Shown here piece after piece: positions 31,950 through 43,278 of a stretch of 64,000 nt of DNA. This DNA is from Zygnema cylindricum (Eukaryota; Streptophyta; Zygnematophyceae; Zygnematales; Zygnemataceae), in contig JBBHKE010000214.1 in assembly GCA_037447655.1 (NCBI GenBank), positions 55,406-119,405 of the forward strand. The letters run 5' to 3'. The notes beneath the pieces were generated by a model. That model searched no databases, was not told where the DNA came from, and was given only the letters and a program-made list of their open reading frames with translations. A program made the translations under genes and the position numbers. How positions within the stretch are numbered: the first letter of the stretch is position 1; each line of letters opens with the position of its first letter.

Positions 31950-32910
31950 TTTCGTACCGCGGCTTCGAAAAGAACTTCTGGGCTGTTAGTTATGGCTAAA
32001 GATCTAGAATATGCGGGTGTCATTTTTATCATAACACAAATTGATGCATATTTGCATGTATATAAAGACAGGGCATATCCCTTAAAGTATGGCCTGTTGA
32101 TTTGAGGTAACCGGTGACTCAAAGGAGGAAGAAGAAGAAGCAACAGTTGCCATAATATTATGATTACAAAAGAGGAAACTCTCACGAAAACCACAAAAGG
32201 ACCGACTTCACAATGAAGCCCCAAGAAAACCAGACACACACTAGGTCTGCAAATTTGCCACAATATAAATAGTATAACAAAAAAACCACATGCAGAATTT
32301 CACAGGGTTCAGCCAAAAGATCACAATGATCTTGCAATTCAAAAAGACAGAAAAACTGCTTTGCAGTTTTCCATTCACTATATTCCTAACTCATAATATT
32401 CTAAGTCCTACATATACAAAGTGAACCTACAGCTGATCTAAACCATACCACATTAACCGTGGTGGGTCGGTACACTAAACATTAATCAAACTAAACCCCG
32501 CCATCTACTGTACAAGTATTTACATCAATCCTTAACCCTAGCCGCTTCTAAAGTATGCAGTTTGAGTTAGTCCGCAGAAATGACGGCTCGGTCAATATTT
32601 CTCTTCCTAAAATGACGGCGAACTCCGTCCGCCATACGCGTATTCATTCATCAGCGAAGATGAAATTCAACGTGTGAATCTCGCCCCTCAAGCAAATATG
32701 TACTTTGTCAACCAACTCAACCAAGCTTGACTTCCCCACGGACCAACACGTGTTCATAGAGTGTACCAAATCTGTCAACTCCTTTTGGAGTTACATACCA
32801 CACCACATCTTGTCTACGTCAACTCAGTCTGTACACAAAAACTGGCTAAGTCTAGACTCTCTTTCTCACACACGAGATATAGAGAGGACTAAAGGTTTCC
32901 AAAACTAACA
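31950..32910 (-). repeat. copia-3 3' LTR including gag start
   Basis: On the minus strand it begins TGTTAGTTTTGG just after the polypurine tract AGGGGAG (32911-32917). It runs about 900 bases, and similarity to other gag-start regions includes an ATG at 32151-32153 (MATVASSSSSFESP). Phrases ttttcttggggcttcattgtgaag and cagacct are shared with 29170-29225. The end is uncertain, since the 5' LTR of copia-3 is missing. Confidence 0.6.
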
Positions 32911-32933
32911 CTCCCCTAAACCTTTAGACTCTC

Positions 32934-33497
32934 TCAGCCACTAATTCCACATGCCTCTCTACAAATCTTCAACTTAGGTGCAGGTAAAGGCTTTATCATC
33001 ATATCTGCTACCATCATCTCATCCGGCAAATAACTGAGTTTTAAAATTTTGTTCACCACGTTCTCTCTTACAAAATGCAACTTTATATCAAGGTGTTTGG
33101 TTTTGAAGTGACGACTTGGGTTAGATGCAATTGCTATATTAGCCTGGTTGTCACACCACACTATTTGAGGTCCAGATTGCATAAAGTGAAGTTCTTGAAG
33201 GAGAGACTTTACCCAAAGTAACTCCTTGACAGCTGAGCTGGCTGCCATGTATTCAACCTCCATTGTAGATTGAGCTGTGACTTTTTGAAGCTTGCTGCTC
33301 CAGCAACATGTTCCACTTCCGATCTGCAGAATGAATCTGGTGGTGGAGCGTCGGCTTGGCATGTCCCCGTAGCTCGCATCGCTCCAAGTTTGAATTTTGA
33401 CCTCTTCTCCACTGAGAGCGAGTCGTAGATTCTGTGTGCCTGCAAGATACCGAATGACCCTTTTTGCTTCCTCCCAATCTGATCTCCTCGGATTTTG
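32934..33497 (-). pseudogene. copia-3 RNase H
   Basis: 32934-33362 has VEYMAASSAVKELLWVKSLLQ, IVWCDNQANIAIASNP and KHLDIKLHFVRENVV. The end LPAPKLKICREACG sits just before the polypurine tract. The segment 33363-33497 is readable in neighbouring frames, so one or two frameshifts separate it from RT. Confidence 0.9.
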
Positions 33498-34436
33498 TTA
33501 ACTCCCGCTTAGAGCACCAACTGCAGCCGCGATGTCCGGGCGTGTGCAGTTCATGAAGTAGATTAGGCTGCTAACAACCTGACGATATGGAATGGCACCC
33601 ATAAAATTTGCCTCCGCTGATTCGAAGGTGTCATCAAAAATGACTCTTCCCTCGGTCTCCATGCCTTCCACCTTTTGCTTGAATTCCATGGGAGTGGCAC
33701 TTCCCTTTCCCTCTACCATGCCAAACTTCTCAAGCATATTCCGAATCGCTTCCCGTTGTGTTGCATAGATTATTCTCCTATCTCTATCCCTTTCTACCTG
33801 AATACTGAGAATATACTTTGCCTCTCCTAAATCTTTCATCTCAAATCTCAAATTCAAGGCTGCCTTTATTTTCTTAATCTCATTTAATGACTTACTCAGT
33901 AGCAGCAAATCATCTACATACACCGCAATGTAAATGATCCCATCTTCCCCTTCTATAACAAAGATTGAGTGATCTGAACTAATCCTCACAAAACCGAGAC
34001 CAGTTAGAAACTCATCTAGTTTCAGATTCCATCGACGTGGAGCTTGTTTCAGACTGTACAAAGATTTCAACAGTTTACATACCTGATTTTCTTTTCCGGT
34101 CTCTGCATACATTTCAGGCTGCCTCATATAAATCAATTCCTTTAAATCTCCATGGAAGAAAGCTTTCTTAACATCCATTTGATGGAGTTCCATATCCTCA
34201 ATGGCTGCTAAAGACAAAATAATTCTAACAGTTGGAAAACGGACAACCGGAGAGAATGTCTCCTCGTAGACAATTCCCTCCTTCTGACTATACCCCCTTG
34301 CAATAAGCCTAGCCTTATATCTTTCAATAGAAATATCTGGATTTAGCTTAACTTTAAAAATCCACTTACAACTTTTGGTCTTTGATCCAGCGGAAGCTCC
34401 ACAAGCTCCCAAGTTTGAGCCTCTATTATCGATCAC
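33498..34436 (-). pseudogene. copia-3 reverse transcriptase
   Basis: This is an open frame of 312 codons: WIFKVKLNPDISIERYKAR, GIVYEETFSPVVRF, QMDVKKAFFHGDL, then KQAPRRWNLK, the catalytic YVDDLLLLS and SLIYFMNCTRPDIAAAVGAL. All key aspartates are present. It is the longest open piece of copia-3, but the flanking domains are broken, so I class it as part of a dead element. Confidence 0.9.
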
Positions 34437-34866
34437 ATTTCATCATTTGCCGCGGAGATCCATTGATCCTTTTCCGCGGCTGAAAAGGCTTGCTGTATGG
34501 TGACTGACTCCATTGTGGTTGCAAAAAATAGGGCATGTTCCGCGGGTTCACCTCGCAGCCTGCTGCTTTGCCTTCTTCCCCCCTGAAAATCTGAGGTTGG
34601 AACTGTTTGATCCGTACGCTATCGCCGAGGAGGAGGAGAAGGAGGAGGAGCTTGCTGTATAGGTTGAACAACTAGAATTACCGGAGTAGGAATAGAGGTA
34701 GAACTTGTGAAAGAGGAAAGAGGAACATTTTCAAAAATTACATATTATTGATTTTTGGCATTTTTCTCAAAATTTGTCATGCTAAAACATCGACCGATTG
34801 ACTTTCTTCCTTTACATGAATATTCTTTGCAACCTCAAGAGTTTTCCTATCTGAGTTGTAAACTCT
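34437..34866 (-). other. copia-3 integrase-RT linker
   Basis: The region is low in conservation, with Gln/Pro/Leu-rich frames and stops. It holds no independent gene. Confidence 0.5.
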
Positions 34867-35661
34867 TTAGCCTTCTGACTCATCATCATAACCCATAAAA
34901 AATCGCGGGACAGATTTTGGAGGAAGCTTAAAAATAGGAAGATTATCCAAAATAAAACAATTACTACCAAAAACCCGGAAGTGACTTACATTGGGTTTCT
35001 TTCCGGTCCACATTTCATAAGGTGTCTTCCCATTTACGGCCTTAGTTTCTATTCTATTCCTTATATAAGATACACAAGAGAAAGTCTCACCCCAAAACTT
35101 GAAATTTATCTCTTTATCCAACATCATAGATTTTGCGCTCTACGTTAAAGTCTGGTTAAGTCTTTCGGATACTCCGTTTTGCTCCGGAGTATAGGGAACT
35201 CTAAACTGACGAGATATGTCGTGTTCCCTTAAATAATCCGAGAATGCATTCGAAATATATTCTCCCCCGTTGTCGGACCGAAGAGAGAGAATCGGCTTCC
35301 CGTGAAGCTTTTCTGCCCACGTCTGGAAATGCTTGAAGTGAGTGAACACTTCACACTTCTCCTTCATGAAGTAAACTCTGCTGTACCGCGAGATGTCATC
35401 CGTAAATGTAACTAGAAACCGGCTGCCACTAAGGGAAGGGACTTTAGACGGTCCCTAGACACTCGAATGAATAATTTGCAGCAAATCCGTAGCCCGGTTA
35501 TCCGCGGTTTGAGGTAGGGGCAGCTTGTGAAGCTTCCCGAAAGCACAACCATCACATACATGAGAATCTATTTGTCCTAATATGACCCCATCTATCATTT
35601 TATGTTTCACCATTTTATCAAGTTTTTCGTGATGAACATGACCGAGCCTCTTATGCCACAA
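34867..35661 (-). pseudogene. copia-3 integrase
   Basis: 35455-35661 has the pre-integrase zinc motif (MWHKRLGHVHHEKL, CDGCAFGK). 35140-35367 has LSLRSDNGGEYISNAF with the catalytic Asp retained, and PYTPEQNGVSERLNQT. 34867-35127 has KTPYEMWTGKKPNVSHFRVFG and RFFMGYDDESEG. Frameshifts near 35370-35455 and a stop near 35135 break the protein. Confidence 0.9.
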
Positions 35662-35667
35662 AACATT

Positions 35668-36084
35668 TTACGGAAAGACACTTGAGTATGCAAAGTCAAT
35701 TTCATTAGTCAAGTCCATCCGGTACAACAAGTTTGGGCCTCTAGTTCCTACCAAGGCTACTCTCCCATCTTTGCTTACTACCTTCTTCCCATTCTTTTGC
35801 AAAATTTCAAATCCTTTCATTTCAGCCATAGAAGTGGAAAACAAAATTTTCTTAAACTTTGGAATATAGAGAACATCATGTAAGGTTCTCTTTACAACTT
35901 GACCATTAATGTCACATGCTAACTCCACGCTTCCCTTTACCGTAGCCTCCTCACCGCTATCATCCGCGTAGTAGATTAGACGAGTCGGAATCGGAGTAAG
36001 GGTTTTGAAGTAAGCCCGGTTACCGCACATGTGGGAAGAGCACCCGGAGTCTATTATCCATCCATTCTCTTGAGGCCCCTCCAT
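35668..36084 (-). pseudogene. copia-3 aspartic protease
   Basis: GWIIDSGCSSHMC gives the DSG form of the active site. KRTLHDVLYIPKFKKILFSTS follows, matching the copia-1 protease block for block. The frame ends a few bases before the pre-integrase domain. Confidence 0.88.
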
Positions 36085-36149
36085 AGATCTTTTGCAAGGG
36101 CAAAGAACTCATCATCTTCCGATTGTGGAAATATGACCACATCATCTTT

Positions 36150-36936
36150 TTACCCCAACGATTTGTCTTGTGGCGTCTCATCAAATGCAAGGAATGCCGC
36201 ATTTTTCACTGACAGTTTTGGTGCTGACCCATTTGAAGGTTGTTCCTCTGATCCCACCTTCCATCCCGCACGGTAAATTCCTGTTTCACACGCTTTTATA
36301 AAAGCTGGGCACAGCCGGAAAACATGACCTTGACCGAAGCAATATACACACCTATCATATTGCCTATAATTAGGATTAGGGGTGAAGTTCCTATTTGCAG
36401 AAAATCTAGTTGGCCTATATGTCTGAGCATTGTACGCTAGCGCTAATTTTCCACCATTCAATGCTATCTTAGTTGCCTCTTCCTGTAGAATGTAAGCTCA
36501 GCTACAATTATATTCCATCTAGCCTTCTCCAACCTTTTCAATTGTTCCGCGGCTCCTTTATATTCAGCAGGAAGCCCTCTCATTAAAATCATAGCTTGAT
36601 GATAGGGAGGAAAATCCCCTCCAGAACATGCATTTTCCGACAACAAAATCTTCAAGCCATTACAATAAGAGTTCATATATCCCCCGATATACTTATAATC
36701 CCAAATTTTCCCAGCAGTTATAACCTCATTCTGCTCACTAGCTAGGACATATGACTCCCACAAAGCCTTCTATATATCAGATGCTTTAGAGATATTGATA
36801 TATGTCATGTTCAAAACTTCGGACAAGAGTAGTTTGAGAACATGCAATGCATCTTCATTTTTCTTTTCAAAATTAGAATCTGTATCCAGAAGAACACCGG
36901 AAATCACATCATACAATCTCACTTCTGTAGAAATTA
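36150..36936 (-). pseudogene. copia-3 gag
   Basis: 36464-36763 has ITAGKIWDYKYIGGYMNSYC, equivalent to the copia-1 gag core. 36150-36461 holds the knuckle CVYCFGQGHVFRLC. 36770-36936 gives the start (STEVRLYDVISGVLLDTDSNFEKKNEDA). The true N-terminus is missing because a family L LTR begins at 36938. Confidence 0.82.
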
Positions 36937-36937
36937 T

Positions 36938-37972
36938 TGGTCCATTTAAGGTATTTTCTAGGTTTAAATAGAAATATAAAAAGAAGCCGAGGCAGTCTAC
37001 CTTCAACTTCTCTCTCCAACTCTCAAACTTGTCGCAGTCACTGAGAAGTTGGAGAGGGAGCTAGAGCCATGGCCACCTAGGCTATCCAAAAGTTTACGGG
37101 AAATATATATTAGTGAGGGGTTTATTTACTAAAAGGTATGTGTCGGCCATAGGATTTGATCCTGGTACCTACCGGCCGGCAGACAGCCGGTAGCCTTAGC
37201 CGTTAAGTCTTTAACTAGTGTTACGTACTGTAGGGTTTGATATTTAATTAAACATTATCAAGTAGGATAATTCATTTAACTATAAATTTTTATGGGAGAC
37301 ATAGATCCATTAATGTAAAAGTACATATTGCGGTACGGATAAGAAACCAATACCGCGCATTTATTTCTTTAATGAAAAGAATACCGCACATGTATTCATT
37401 ACGGCTACGATTAAATATGAATTTCATCGGACGGCCAGAATTAACGCCGAGATCGCGGAAGAGGATTTCGCGGTTTGTGGTCATCGCCACATCGGATGAT
37501 ACGTGGCGGAATTACATTGGATCGCGACATCTCCGAGGATTACGGGAGCAAATCTGGACATACCACGTGTCGACATTCAGGCCATGTCGTACAATGTCCG
37601 TACAGAAAGTACACCAGCAGTTGTACTTTTGTGTACAAAACTGTATTTTGATTTGCTCCGTACATTAGTAGATAGAGTCTGTGAGAGAGATAGGACTTAG
37701 AAAAATTAGGTGATAGGACCCTCTCTCCCAAAGAGCTTCTGTACAAAAGGTCAACTTTGACCCTCCAAAACTTACTGCTCAGGGGAGCAAATTCAGAGAT
37801 TCTTTTTGCTATCGACTCAAGGGAGTCTTGTCTTCACAAGGGTGAAGTTAGTCAGAGATTTTGTCTGTCAAGGTGGCAGTTATTTTTGCTGAAACACAAA
37901 GGGGTAAGGGTTATCCTAGAGGCTTCTTGGAAGCTATCCACTCTGAGGACTTATGGAGGTCTCAGAGTTTCA
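36938..37972 (+). repeat. Family L LTR between copia-3 and copia-2
   Basis: It is 1035 bases long, starts tggtccatttaagg and ends ctcagagtttca. It aligns along its length with 20367-21561 and at about 90 percent with 2066-2351 in its last 290 bases. The bases aatta flank it at 36932-36936 and 37972-37976, but the right-hand copy also belongs to the copia-2 LTR, so this may be chance. Confidence 0.75.
37141..37205 (-). other. tRNA-like module in family L LTR
   Basis: On the minus strand a taacggctaaggctacc phrase and an aggatcaaatcctat phrase stand in A-box and B-box positions, as in the other family L copies. Confidence 0.45.
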
Positions 37973-38199
37973 ATTAGTGCGCCGAAACTAACCGTGAGCT
38001 GGACCTAAGACCGTACCACGGTTCTACGCACTAAATAATTCACCAACGGTACAGTACCACGTCACGAACCTTAACCGACACTCAAACTAAACAGGACATT
38101 CCGAGAAAGACATAGTTGCCGACGTGAACCGAACATTAATTTAATATAAACACAAACTGAACAAAAACTGAACTGAATTAACACATTGAAATCTTAACA
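37973..38199 (-). repeat. copia-2 3' LTR, truncated
   Basis: It matches 43598-43824 almost perfectly over 227 bases, starting TGTTAAGATTTC on the minus strand. The rest of the LTR is missing where it meets the family L LTR. Confidence 0.9.
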
Positions 38200-38401
38200 A
38201 TCCCTCTCTTTAATGTGTGAATTAGAAAAGGATTATATCAAGCCTAATTTTGGTCTCCCTCTCAAAAGTACATCTGCTATTGCCGCCTTCGTCAACATAT
38301 CTACAGCTTCTTCCAAGGTAGAAATATATTGAAATTGAATTTCCTTTTGTGCAACTAGGTCATGCACGAATTGCCATTGAATGCGGATATGCTTTGTACG
38401 T

Positions 38402-39154
38402 TTATGAAAAACATGATTTTTTAACTAATGCCATAGAACTCATGTTATTTGTAAGAATTTGCAAACATCTAATATGAACTTTTAATTCAAATAGCATTTC
38501 TTTTAACCAGATTGACGCTTTTGCGGCATGGCAAGCTGCCATATACTCGACTTCAGTAGAACTTAACGCGACGGTCGGCTGGAGTCTCGAACTCCACGAA
38601 ACTGCCGCTCCACTCAAAACAAAAGCGTATCCGGAGGTTGACTTTCCGGAGTCAAAATCGCCTCCCCAATCTGCGTCATAGTATCCGATACACTCCAAAC
38701 TTCCATTCGATTTATATAATAGGCCGATGTCGATCGTACCGGCCAGATATTGAAATATGCGCTTCATGGCTTCCCAGTGAGCCTTCTTCGGCGCATGACA
38801 ATATCGGCTGACAACTGAAACTGCTGCCAATATGTCAGGCCTTGTACCTACGTTGAGGTACATCAAACTTCCGATCGCTTCCCGATACGGAACTTTAACA
38901 TCTTTCTCCTCCTCAAATTTCTGAATCTGCATTTTCGGTTCTAAGGGAGTAGAAATCAGTTTTGCATTCAACTTACCAAACCGTGTCAGAACTTCCTTGC
39001 AATATTGAGCCTGGCTCAATTTAATATCACCATTATGGTGACGAATCACCTCAATCCCCAATATGTAACGAACTTCTCCCAAATCCGTCACCTTGAAGTG
39101 AAGGCGCAAATAAGCCTTCAATTCATTGATTTTCTGTAGAATGTTAGAGGTCAT
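38402..39154 (-). pseudogene. copia-2 RT C-terminus and RNase H
   Basis: The 250-codon frame has FKVTDLGEVRYILGIEV, YREAIGSLMYLNVGTRPDI, the RNase H block CIGYYDADWGGDFDSGKSTSGY and LSSTEVEYMAACHAAKASIWL. It starts after the RT active site and ends with stops before the LTR. The stretch 38200-38400 holds the frameshifted C-terminus (HIRIQWQFVHD-like). Confidence 0.9.
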
Positions 39155-40205
39155 TAGAAAATCATCAACATAAAATGAGAAGATAATTTGATCTTCTCCT
39201 TCCCCTTAATATAAACTCCCGAATTTGAGGTAGTTTGGACAAATCGAAATTCGGTAAGTACGGAATGTAGTCGTAAGTACCAAGTACGAGGCGCCTGCTT
39301 CAAGCCATAGAGAGACTTTCCAGCCGCCATACCTTCCCTTCCTTTGACACAACTCCTTCCGGAACCTTCATGTATACTTCTTCTTTAAGTTCGCCATTTA
39401 AGAATGCCGTCTCCACATCCATTTGATGGATGTGCATTTTACCCGATGCCGCAATCGCCACAATCATCCGTAACGAGTCGAATTTAACTACAGGCGCATA
39501 TGTCTCTGTGTAATCTACTCCTTCCCGTTGCTGAAATCATTTGCAAACTAACCTAGCCTTGTATTTTATCACCTCTCCAACAACACCTTTTTTGGTCTTA
39601 AAGATCCACTTCGCGTCAATCGCCTTCTTCCCCTCCGGAAAGTCTGCTTCCTCGAATGTACGATTTTCAACAATGGACTCGAATTCTCTTTCCCAAGCCG
39701 GTTGCCATTTTGACTCCCAATCTTCAGAATTTCTCGCTTTGGTATAAGATTGAGGGTCACCGGCAGATTTTTCACAAAGTGATTGCTACAGGAGGAAATC
39801 CTCCTCTCTCGACGCCGAAATAAAGTAGTGAGTATTTTTGGCATTTCCCCCTTTTTTATCATACGACAATCGTGTCGGTTTCCTTCCCCTTGTATCTCTT
39901 ATACTCCTCTGTAATTGAACATCTTCTTCAACATTCGGTTCCATTTCAGGTACACTCGGCAAACTAGATTTAGAATATTGAGAATTTCAAGATTCCAAGG
40001 ACATTCGTGAATTAACACCTTGAGATTCAATGTGAATGTCCCTAATGTCATCCTTAATGTCCAACTTTCTTTTCCCCCTCTTAACATTAGAATCTGACTC
40101 AGGTTCATTTTCCGAATCCAATCCTTCAATATTTTGAAATTGAGCAATTTTGTCTTCTGCAAGAAAATCGAGATTTTTGTGTGATTTCGCCGATTTTTCA
40201 ATTGC
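39155..40205 (-). pseudogene. copia-2 linker and RT N-terminal half
   Basis: Readable in several frames are an acidic linker, WEREFESIVENRTFEEADF, KWIFKTKKGVVGEV, QMDVETAFLNGELKEEVYM and SLYGLKQAPRTWYLRLH. The YVDD catalytic region near 39160-39190 is frameshifted. At least three frame changes occur, so no full RT can be read. Confidence 0.8.
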
Positions 40206-41117
40206 TTATTTTAAGTCTTCATGGAAATCTAGATTCCGGGATTCAATAATTGTACGATTAACGGGATCATAGATTCGGTATAGATTTCCTTTTGAACTAT
40301 AGCCGACGAACATTCCGGTCCAACTCCTTGCCGCAAATTTTCCTTTTCTCTTTTGCGATTCCACATAGACGGTTGCTAGGCATCCCCAAATCTGAAGGTG
40401 ATGAAGAGTCGGTTTTTTGCCGTACCATAACTCGTGAGGAGTCTTATCACCTGAAATTGAAGTAAGCCACGGATTACAAATGTAGTTGGCGGTCAAAATC
40501 GCATCTCCCCAAAACAACATTGAGAGACCGGATGCGTGCACCATGGAGTAGACCATTTCTTGTAATGTCTGATTTTTCCGTTCAGCAACTCCATTGGATT
40601 CCGGGGAGTAAGAAGCCGTCAACCGATGCTTAATTCCCCATTCTCGACAATATCCATCAAATGCGAGGAATTCACCACCATTGTCGGTTCGAATTGATTT
40701 CAATTTTCTTTCGCACTGTCTCTCCGCCATGACATGCCACTCCTTAAATCTCTCAAGAGCTTCTAATTTTGAACTCAGGAGGATTACCCAAGAAAATCGT
40801 GAGTAATCATCCACAATCACCATTAAATATCTATTTCCTCCAATACTCTCTGGTTTAATATGTCCACATAAATCGACATGGACCAAATCGAGGGGATTTC
40901 CGGATCTGAATTTTATATCTTTAGCCGGGTGAGGCTTCCGAATTTGCCTCCCTCGGCTACATCCTTCGAATCCATTTACTTTTTCTCCCGATGTCAAATC
41001 CAAACCTCTCGCACATCCCACTTTAATCATCCGCCTCAAACTACCCTCGGATGTATGGCACATCCGATGGTGCCAAAGAGTCAAATCACCCTTAAGCTCT
41101 GAAATAAGAGCAATCAA
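40206..41117 (-). CDS. copia-2 integrase
   Basis: The intact 303-codon frame has the zinc motif (LWHHRMCHTSEGSL, FEGCSRGR), where the last Cys of the usual C-x2-C is not obvious. The DDE core is VHVDLCGHIKP, SIRTDNGGEFLAF and YSPESNGVAERKNQT, and the C-terminal block is GMFVGYSSKGNLYRIYD. All three catalytic residues are seen. It would insert element cDNA. Flanking stops mean it cannot be made from a full polyprotein unless they are read through. Confidence 0.92.
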   Translation of the reverse strand: MIALISELKGDLTLWHHRMCHTSEGSLRRMIKVGCARGLDLTSGEKVNGFEGCSRGRQIRKPHPAKDIKFRSGNPLDLVHVDLCGHIKPESIGGNRYLMVIVDDYSRFSWVILLSSKLEALERFKEWHVMAERQCERKLKSIRTDNGGEFLAFDGYCREWGIKHRLTASYSPESNGVAERKNQTLQEMVYSMVHASGLSMLFWGDAILTANYICNPWLTSISGDKTPHELWYGKKPTLHHLQIWGCLATVYVESQKRKGKFAARSWTGMFVGYSSKGNLYRIYDPVNRTIIESRNLDFHEDLK

Positions 41118-41132
41118 ACCATCCGGTTGAAT

Positions 41133-41825
41133 TTATGACTTCGGTCGGCGCCAAATTAGCCGACTATGCAGATTTTCTGTCACCTCTCCTTCACCAATGA
41201 TAACTCCTTTCGAATTTTTAATTTGAATTGTAGAGTCACCAAGTGCAAGCACTCTTCCACCCGCGCGCTGAATTTGAGATACACTTAGAAGATTTACCGA
41301 TCCGTTCGGAATGTATAAAACATTCACTAGACGAGCTTCTGTCAAGCGTTCCGTGCCATCAAAACGATAAGTAGGTAGGTCAATTCGGACCGTGCCTACT
41401 TTTCCAACCGTAATGACTTGCCCACTTGCCACTGTAATTAATTTAGGAACCGTCAATTGCCGCAAGTCATTAAATAGCGTTACATCGGTACAAACGTGAT
41501 GCGACGCTCCGGAATCAATCACCCACTCTTTCTCCGATTTTGACTTTTCATTGAGTGAATTTATAGATAAATTTAGACATGAGAAAATCTGAGCACCCGA
41601 TTCCTCTTCTTCTTCATAATCGTCATTTTGATTTCCCATATAATTTCCATGGCCTCCAAATCGGCCACCATGTCGACCACCTCCACAACCACCAAGACAT
41701 CCTCCACCTCGGCCGCCGAATCGGCCACCACCACGGCCACTATTAGAACCACCTCGCCCACCATTAGCTCCTCCTCTACCACCTCCTCCTTTGGACTCCA
41801 ATTTTGCGTAACATTGAGGACTCAC
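41133..41825 (-). pseudogene. copia-2 protease with RGG-rich gag end
   Basis: The frame starts inside a second zinc knuckle (CYYCVKWGHVSPQC, split by a TAA at 41853-41855). It continues through about 60 residues of Gly/Arg repeats that look RNA-binding, then WVIDSGASHHVC, the DSG active site, and RLVNVLYIPNGSVNLLSVSQ. A TAA at 41133 separates it in frame from integrase. Confidence 0.9.
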
Positions 41826-41852
41826 ATGCCCCCATTTGACGCAATAATAACA

Positions 41853-42710
41853 TTATCGCTCCTTATCGGGACATGATGCCGCCATATGTCCGAGCTTGTT
41901 GCATTGAAAGCATGCAACAGAGTTCAGATCGGGGGCGGCAGAAAATGGTTTTTGATTTCCTCCTTTTGCTTGTCCCCTTTCTCTACCTCGTGGGCCTCCA
42001 CCCCTTCTTCCTCCTCTTCCGCCACCACGCAAAGAAAATAGATCGCCTGAATTTGGAACGGTGGCGTTAAGAGTACCGGAAGAAGGAGTTCTCCGAGAAG
42101 AACTCACTCGATTATTTTCGTTATCTTTTAAATAGGATAATATGAACTCGTAAGTTAACCTCTTTTTCACTCTCAAAATTTCTTTGAGATGGACAAGCCT
42201 ATCCGGCAAGGCATTGAGAAAGCCGGTAACTTTATCCGCCTCAATGACAAACATACCGGTAGCTGCAAGTCTTTCCACAATAATATTGAAACGTTTTGAA
42301 GCATCTCCTATCGATTCATTCGGATTCATCTTAAAATTGAGAAATTCGGTATATGCATGTTGGCCGCGATTTCGATTTTCTTTTTCAAATTCATTCTTGA
42401 TAGCCCGCCAGCATTTATGAGCAGAATCGTGCGTCAGAAAATAATCATGATCACCGAGCGTACAAGTTTGCATAAGGCCAGTATAGGCCGCGACATTCTT
42501 CCGTTTCCATCTATTTCTAGCCTTTCGATCAGAAATTGGCATGGTCTCCCCTCCAGTAACAATTTTCCAAAGATGTCGAAGTTCTAGCTGTCCTTTAATA
42601 TATCGCTTCCAAATATAGTTATTCGTTCCATTGAAGAGAACGACTTTGCCAGGCATCTGAATCAATTCTTCCTCATCAATCAATTCTTCCTCATCATTGT
42701 CCTCCTCCAA
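41853..42710 (-). CDS. copia-2 gag core
   Basis: The 285-codon frame has FNGTNYIWKRYIKGQLELRHLW at the start, a helical capsid core (TEFLNFKMNPNESIGDASKRFN, as in UBN2-type gag), an Arg/Gly-rich stretch, and zinc knuckle CFQCNKLGHMAASC at the end. It is continuous in frame with upstream coding past a TAG at 42717-42719. Confidence 0.9.
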   Translation of the reverse strand: MEEDNDEEELIDEEELIQMPGKVVLFNGTNNYIWKRYIKGQLELRHLWKIVTGGETMPISDRKARNRWKRKNVAAYTGLMQTCTLGDHDYFLTHDSAHKCWRAIKNEFEKENRNRGQHAYTEFLNFKMNPNESIGDASKRFNIIVERLAATGMFVIEADKVTGFLNALPDRLVHLKEILRVKKRLTYEFILSYLKDNENNRVSSSRRTPSSGTLNATVPNSGDLFSLRGGGRGGRRGGGPRGRERGQAKGGNQKPFSAAPDLNSVACFQCNKLGHMAASCPDKER

Positions 42711-42719
42711 ATCAGACTA

Positions 42720-43117
42720 GTCTTCAGCTGCGAATTTCCCCTTTCGAATCCTTTCTCTCCTCTCTTCTTCAGTTTCATAGTAACCATCATTGTTACCAAT
42801 TCGCTGCCTGCCCCCCTAAGGGGCAGCAGAGAGCACACTCTGAAGAACTCCAGTCAATACTGTTTGAAGTCTCTCCTCCGTCAGAAATACCCTTGCTCCT
42901 CCTACTTCCTCCTGTTTATAATCATCTGGTGGAAACGTGTCTTCTTCTTCGAACTGGGCAGCAACGAAGCCCCTTTGACTCGGCTTTGGAGTGTCAGACT
43001 GCACAGGTGTAGGCTGAAGCCCCTTTGACTCGGCTCTGGAGTGTCGGACTGCACAGGTGTAGGCTGCGGAGCTGCAGCCTTCTTCTTCTTTCCTCCCATT
43101 GCAGCAACACTTGCCAC
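42720..43117 (-). pseudogene. copia-2 gag N-terminal extension
   Basis: It begins near 43102 with MGGKKKKAAAPQPTPV. It has a tandem duplication of about 48 bases (42965-43065) that repeats the peptide VQSDTPEPSQRGF and shifts the frame. Then FEEEDTFPPDDYKQEEVGG and a helical stretch lead to a TAG at 42816-42818, and the same frame continues through 42720. The function of this extension is unknown. Confidence 0.65.
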
Positions 43118-43134
43118 ACTGACTAATGACAGTG

Positions 43135-43268
43135 ATTTCTACTACTGGGAGCTTTTCTACTACTAGTGATTTCTACTACTAGTGATTTCTACTACTAGTG
43201 ATTTCTACTACTGGGAGCTTTTCTACTACTAGTGATTTCTACTACTGGGAGCTTTTCTACTACTAGGA
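43135..43268. repeat. Minisatellite in copia-2 leader
   Basis: Tandem alternation of agtgatttctactact and gggagcttttctactact, about seven units, lies between the gag start and the primer-binding site. It may be expanded leader sequence. Confidence 0.85.
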
Positions 43269-43278
43269 TCTTTTACCA

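Larger units (their letters stand above)
32911..36937 (-). mobile_element. Ty1/copia element copia-3, 5' truncated
   Basis: On the minus strand, gag, protease, integrase, RT and RNase H follow in copia order, ending at the 3' LTR. Protein similarity to copia-1 is strong (for example KSLYSLKQAPRRWNLKLDEFLTGLGF against KSLYGLKQAPHQWNLKLDEFLTGLGF), so they are sister lineages. Gag is cut at 36937 by a family L LTR. No 5' LTR is present. Confidence 0.9.

Noticed and set aside
41133-42818. Reassigned genetic code in which TAG is read as sense
   Set aside because: The three F-box genes end with TAG, TAA and TGA at comparable positions, and element frames contain TAA stops too, so decay is the better explanation.
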